Assembly (NCBI GenBank): GCA_030018575.1
Contig: JASEIA010000082.1
Span: forward strand, 1-6,423
Direction of reading: 5' to 3'
Source of the DNA: Nanobdellota archaeon
Lineage (GTDB): Archaea; Nanobdellota; Nanobdellia; SCGC-AAA011-G17; GW2011-AR17
Length of the DNA stretch: 6,423 nucleotides
The notes beneath the pieces were generated by a model. The model searched no databases and was not told where the DNA came from. It saw nothing but the letters and a program-made list of their open reading frames with translations. Made by a program: the position numbers and the translations under genes. Positions 5,986 through 6,423 of the stretch are shown one piece after another (position 1 is the stretch's first letter; each line of letters starts with the position of its first letter).

Positions 5986-5998
5986 CCTATATGCTTTT
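5986..5998 (-). promoter_or_regulatory. Weak candidate box A promoter of the NAD kinase gene
   Basis: AAAAGCATATAGG on the minus strand has a BRE-like run and a TATA-like core about 30 bases before the ATG at 5962. It overlaps the stop codon of the upstream Nudix gene. It would explain the missing Shine-Dalgarno through a near-leaderless transcript, but the match is imperfect and co-transcription with the upstream gene is equally possible. Confidence 0.3.
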
Positions 5999-6403
5999 CT
6001 GTCTTGCCTTCCATGCAATATAATCCATTATCATGCCTGCGTGGTCAAATGCCAATGCTGGCAATGCATCAAGATGGTAAATCCCGATGTTTGCAGCATC
6101 ATCCCCTGCCTTTAGCTCCCCTTTCACCTTGACTTCAAACACCATGCTCACATAATGCCCCCTCGGGTCCCTGCCCGGCTCTGAATAAGCCCTTACCTGC
6201 GTCACTTCATAAGCTATAAGCCCTGTCTCCTCCATGACTTCCCTTGCAACTGCCTTTTCAAGAGATTCGCCATAATCCTGGTGCCCGCCTGGCAATGCCC
6301 ACATCCCCTTGTAAGGCTCTTTCCCTCTCTGGATAAGCACAATGCCATCATCCATCTCAATTATCGCGTCCACTGTAATTGCCGGTGTCTTGTATTCTTT
6401 CAT
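5987..6403 (-). CDS. Nudix hydrolase, probable ADP-ribose pyrophosphatase
   Basis: This 138-residue single-domain Nudix protein has a complete box: G40, E46, R54, E55, E58, E59 and G61. The SEPGRDPRGHYVSMVF segment (74-89) resembles the archaeal ADP-ribose pyrophosphatases such as the Methanocaldococcus jannaschii enzyme, which split ADP-ribose into AMP and ribose 5-phosphate using a divalent metal. Substrate is inferred from family similarity. The fold core is paralogous to the Nudix half of the NrtR-like protein two genes downstream; both share LIQRGKEP, PGRDPRG and a LPxxxFDH segment. It is the first visible gene of the minus-strand cluster. The ATG at 6403 is supported by AAGGAGG seven bases upstream. 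No signal or membrane segment is seen, so it should be cytosolic. Confidence 0.88.
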   Translation of the reverse strand: MKEYKTPAITVDAIIEMDDGIVLIQRGKEPYKGMWALPGGHQDYGESLEKAVAREVMEETGLIAYEVTQVRAYSEPGRDPRGHYVSMVFEVKVKGELKAGDDAANIGIYHLDALPALAFDHAGMIMDYIAWKARQKSI

Positions 6404-6410
6404 TTTCCAA

Positions 6411-6417
6411 CCTCCTT
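6411..6417 (-). promoter_or_regulatory. Shine-Dalgarno site of the single-domain Nudix gene
   Basis: The minus strand reads AAGGAGG, seven bases before ATG at 6403. The strong site implies a leadered transcript or an internal operon position, unlike the two downstream genes. Any promoter lies outside the window. Confidence 0.75.
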
Positions 6418-6423
6418 ATTCTT

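Overview
The window looks like DNA from an archaeon, most likely one of the small-genome DPANN-type lineages (Woesearchaeota, Pacearchaeota or Aenigmarchaeota-like). The support is a large surface protein packed with N-glycosylation sequons and cadherin/Ig-like repeats, an archaeal DEXX-box ATPase of the DUF234 type, box A (BRE/TATA) promoters about 26-28 bases upstream of start codons (leaderless genes), and Shine-Dalgarno sites on other genes. The lineage is an inference; there is no rRNA or marker gene here.

Layout: (1) Positions 3-2687, plus strand, hold the 3' part of a very large surface protein whose start lies outside the window. It ends in an Ig-like domain, a helical stalk, one membrane helix and a short basic tail. 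(2) Positions 2688-2977 are intergenic but busy. They hold a 24-codon minus-strand ORF with a strong Shine-Dalgarno, a hairpin followed by T residues, and a compact divergent promoter with a perfect inverted repeat between the two TATA boxes. (3) Positions 2978-4336, plus strand, encode a P-loop ATPase with a C-terminal nuclease-fold domain. Related tracts of CTAAT/ATTAG half-sites lie at both ends of this gene. The tracts overlap its start and stop codons and carry inward-facing TATA boxes, so the gene resembles a discrete cassette. (4) Positions 4367-6403, minus strand, form a three-gene NAD(P)/ADP-ribose cluster, transcribed in the order ADP-ribose-type Nudix hydrolase, NAD kinase of the NADK2-like branch, then a Nudix protein with an NrtR-like winged helix.

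The minus-strand cluster makes metabolic sense. NAD kinase makes NADP, the two Nudix proteins are predicted to hydrolyse or sense ADP-ribose, an NAD breakdown product, and the NrtR-like protein may regulate the locus. A near-perfect dyad sits between its own TATA box and start codon, where a repressor would act. The ATPase converges on this cluster with only 30 bases between them and looks unrelated to it.

The most unusual signals are the repeat tracts bounding the ATPase, the divergent promoter with its tiny ORF, the candidate NrtR-like operator, and a jelly-roll domain that seems to be inserted inside a cadherin-like domain of the surface protein.
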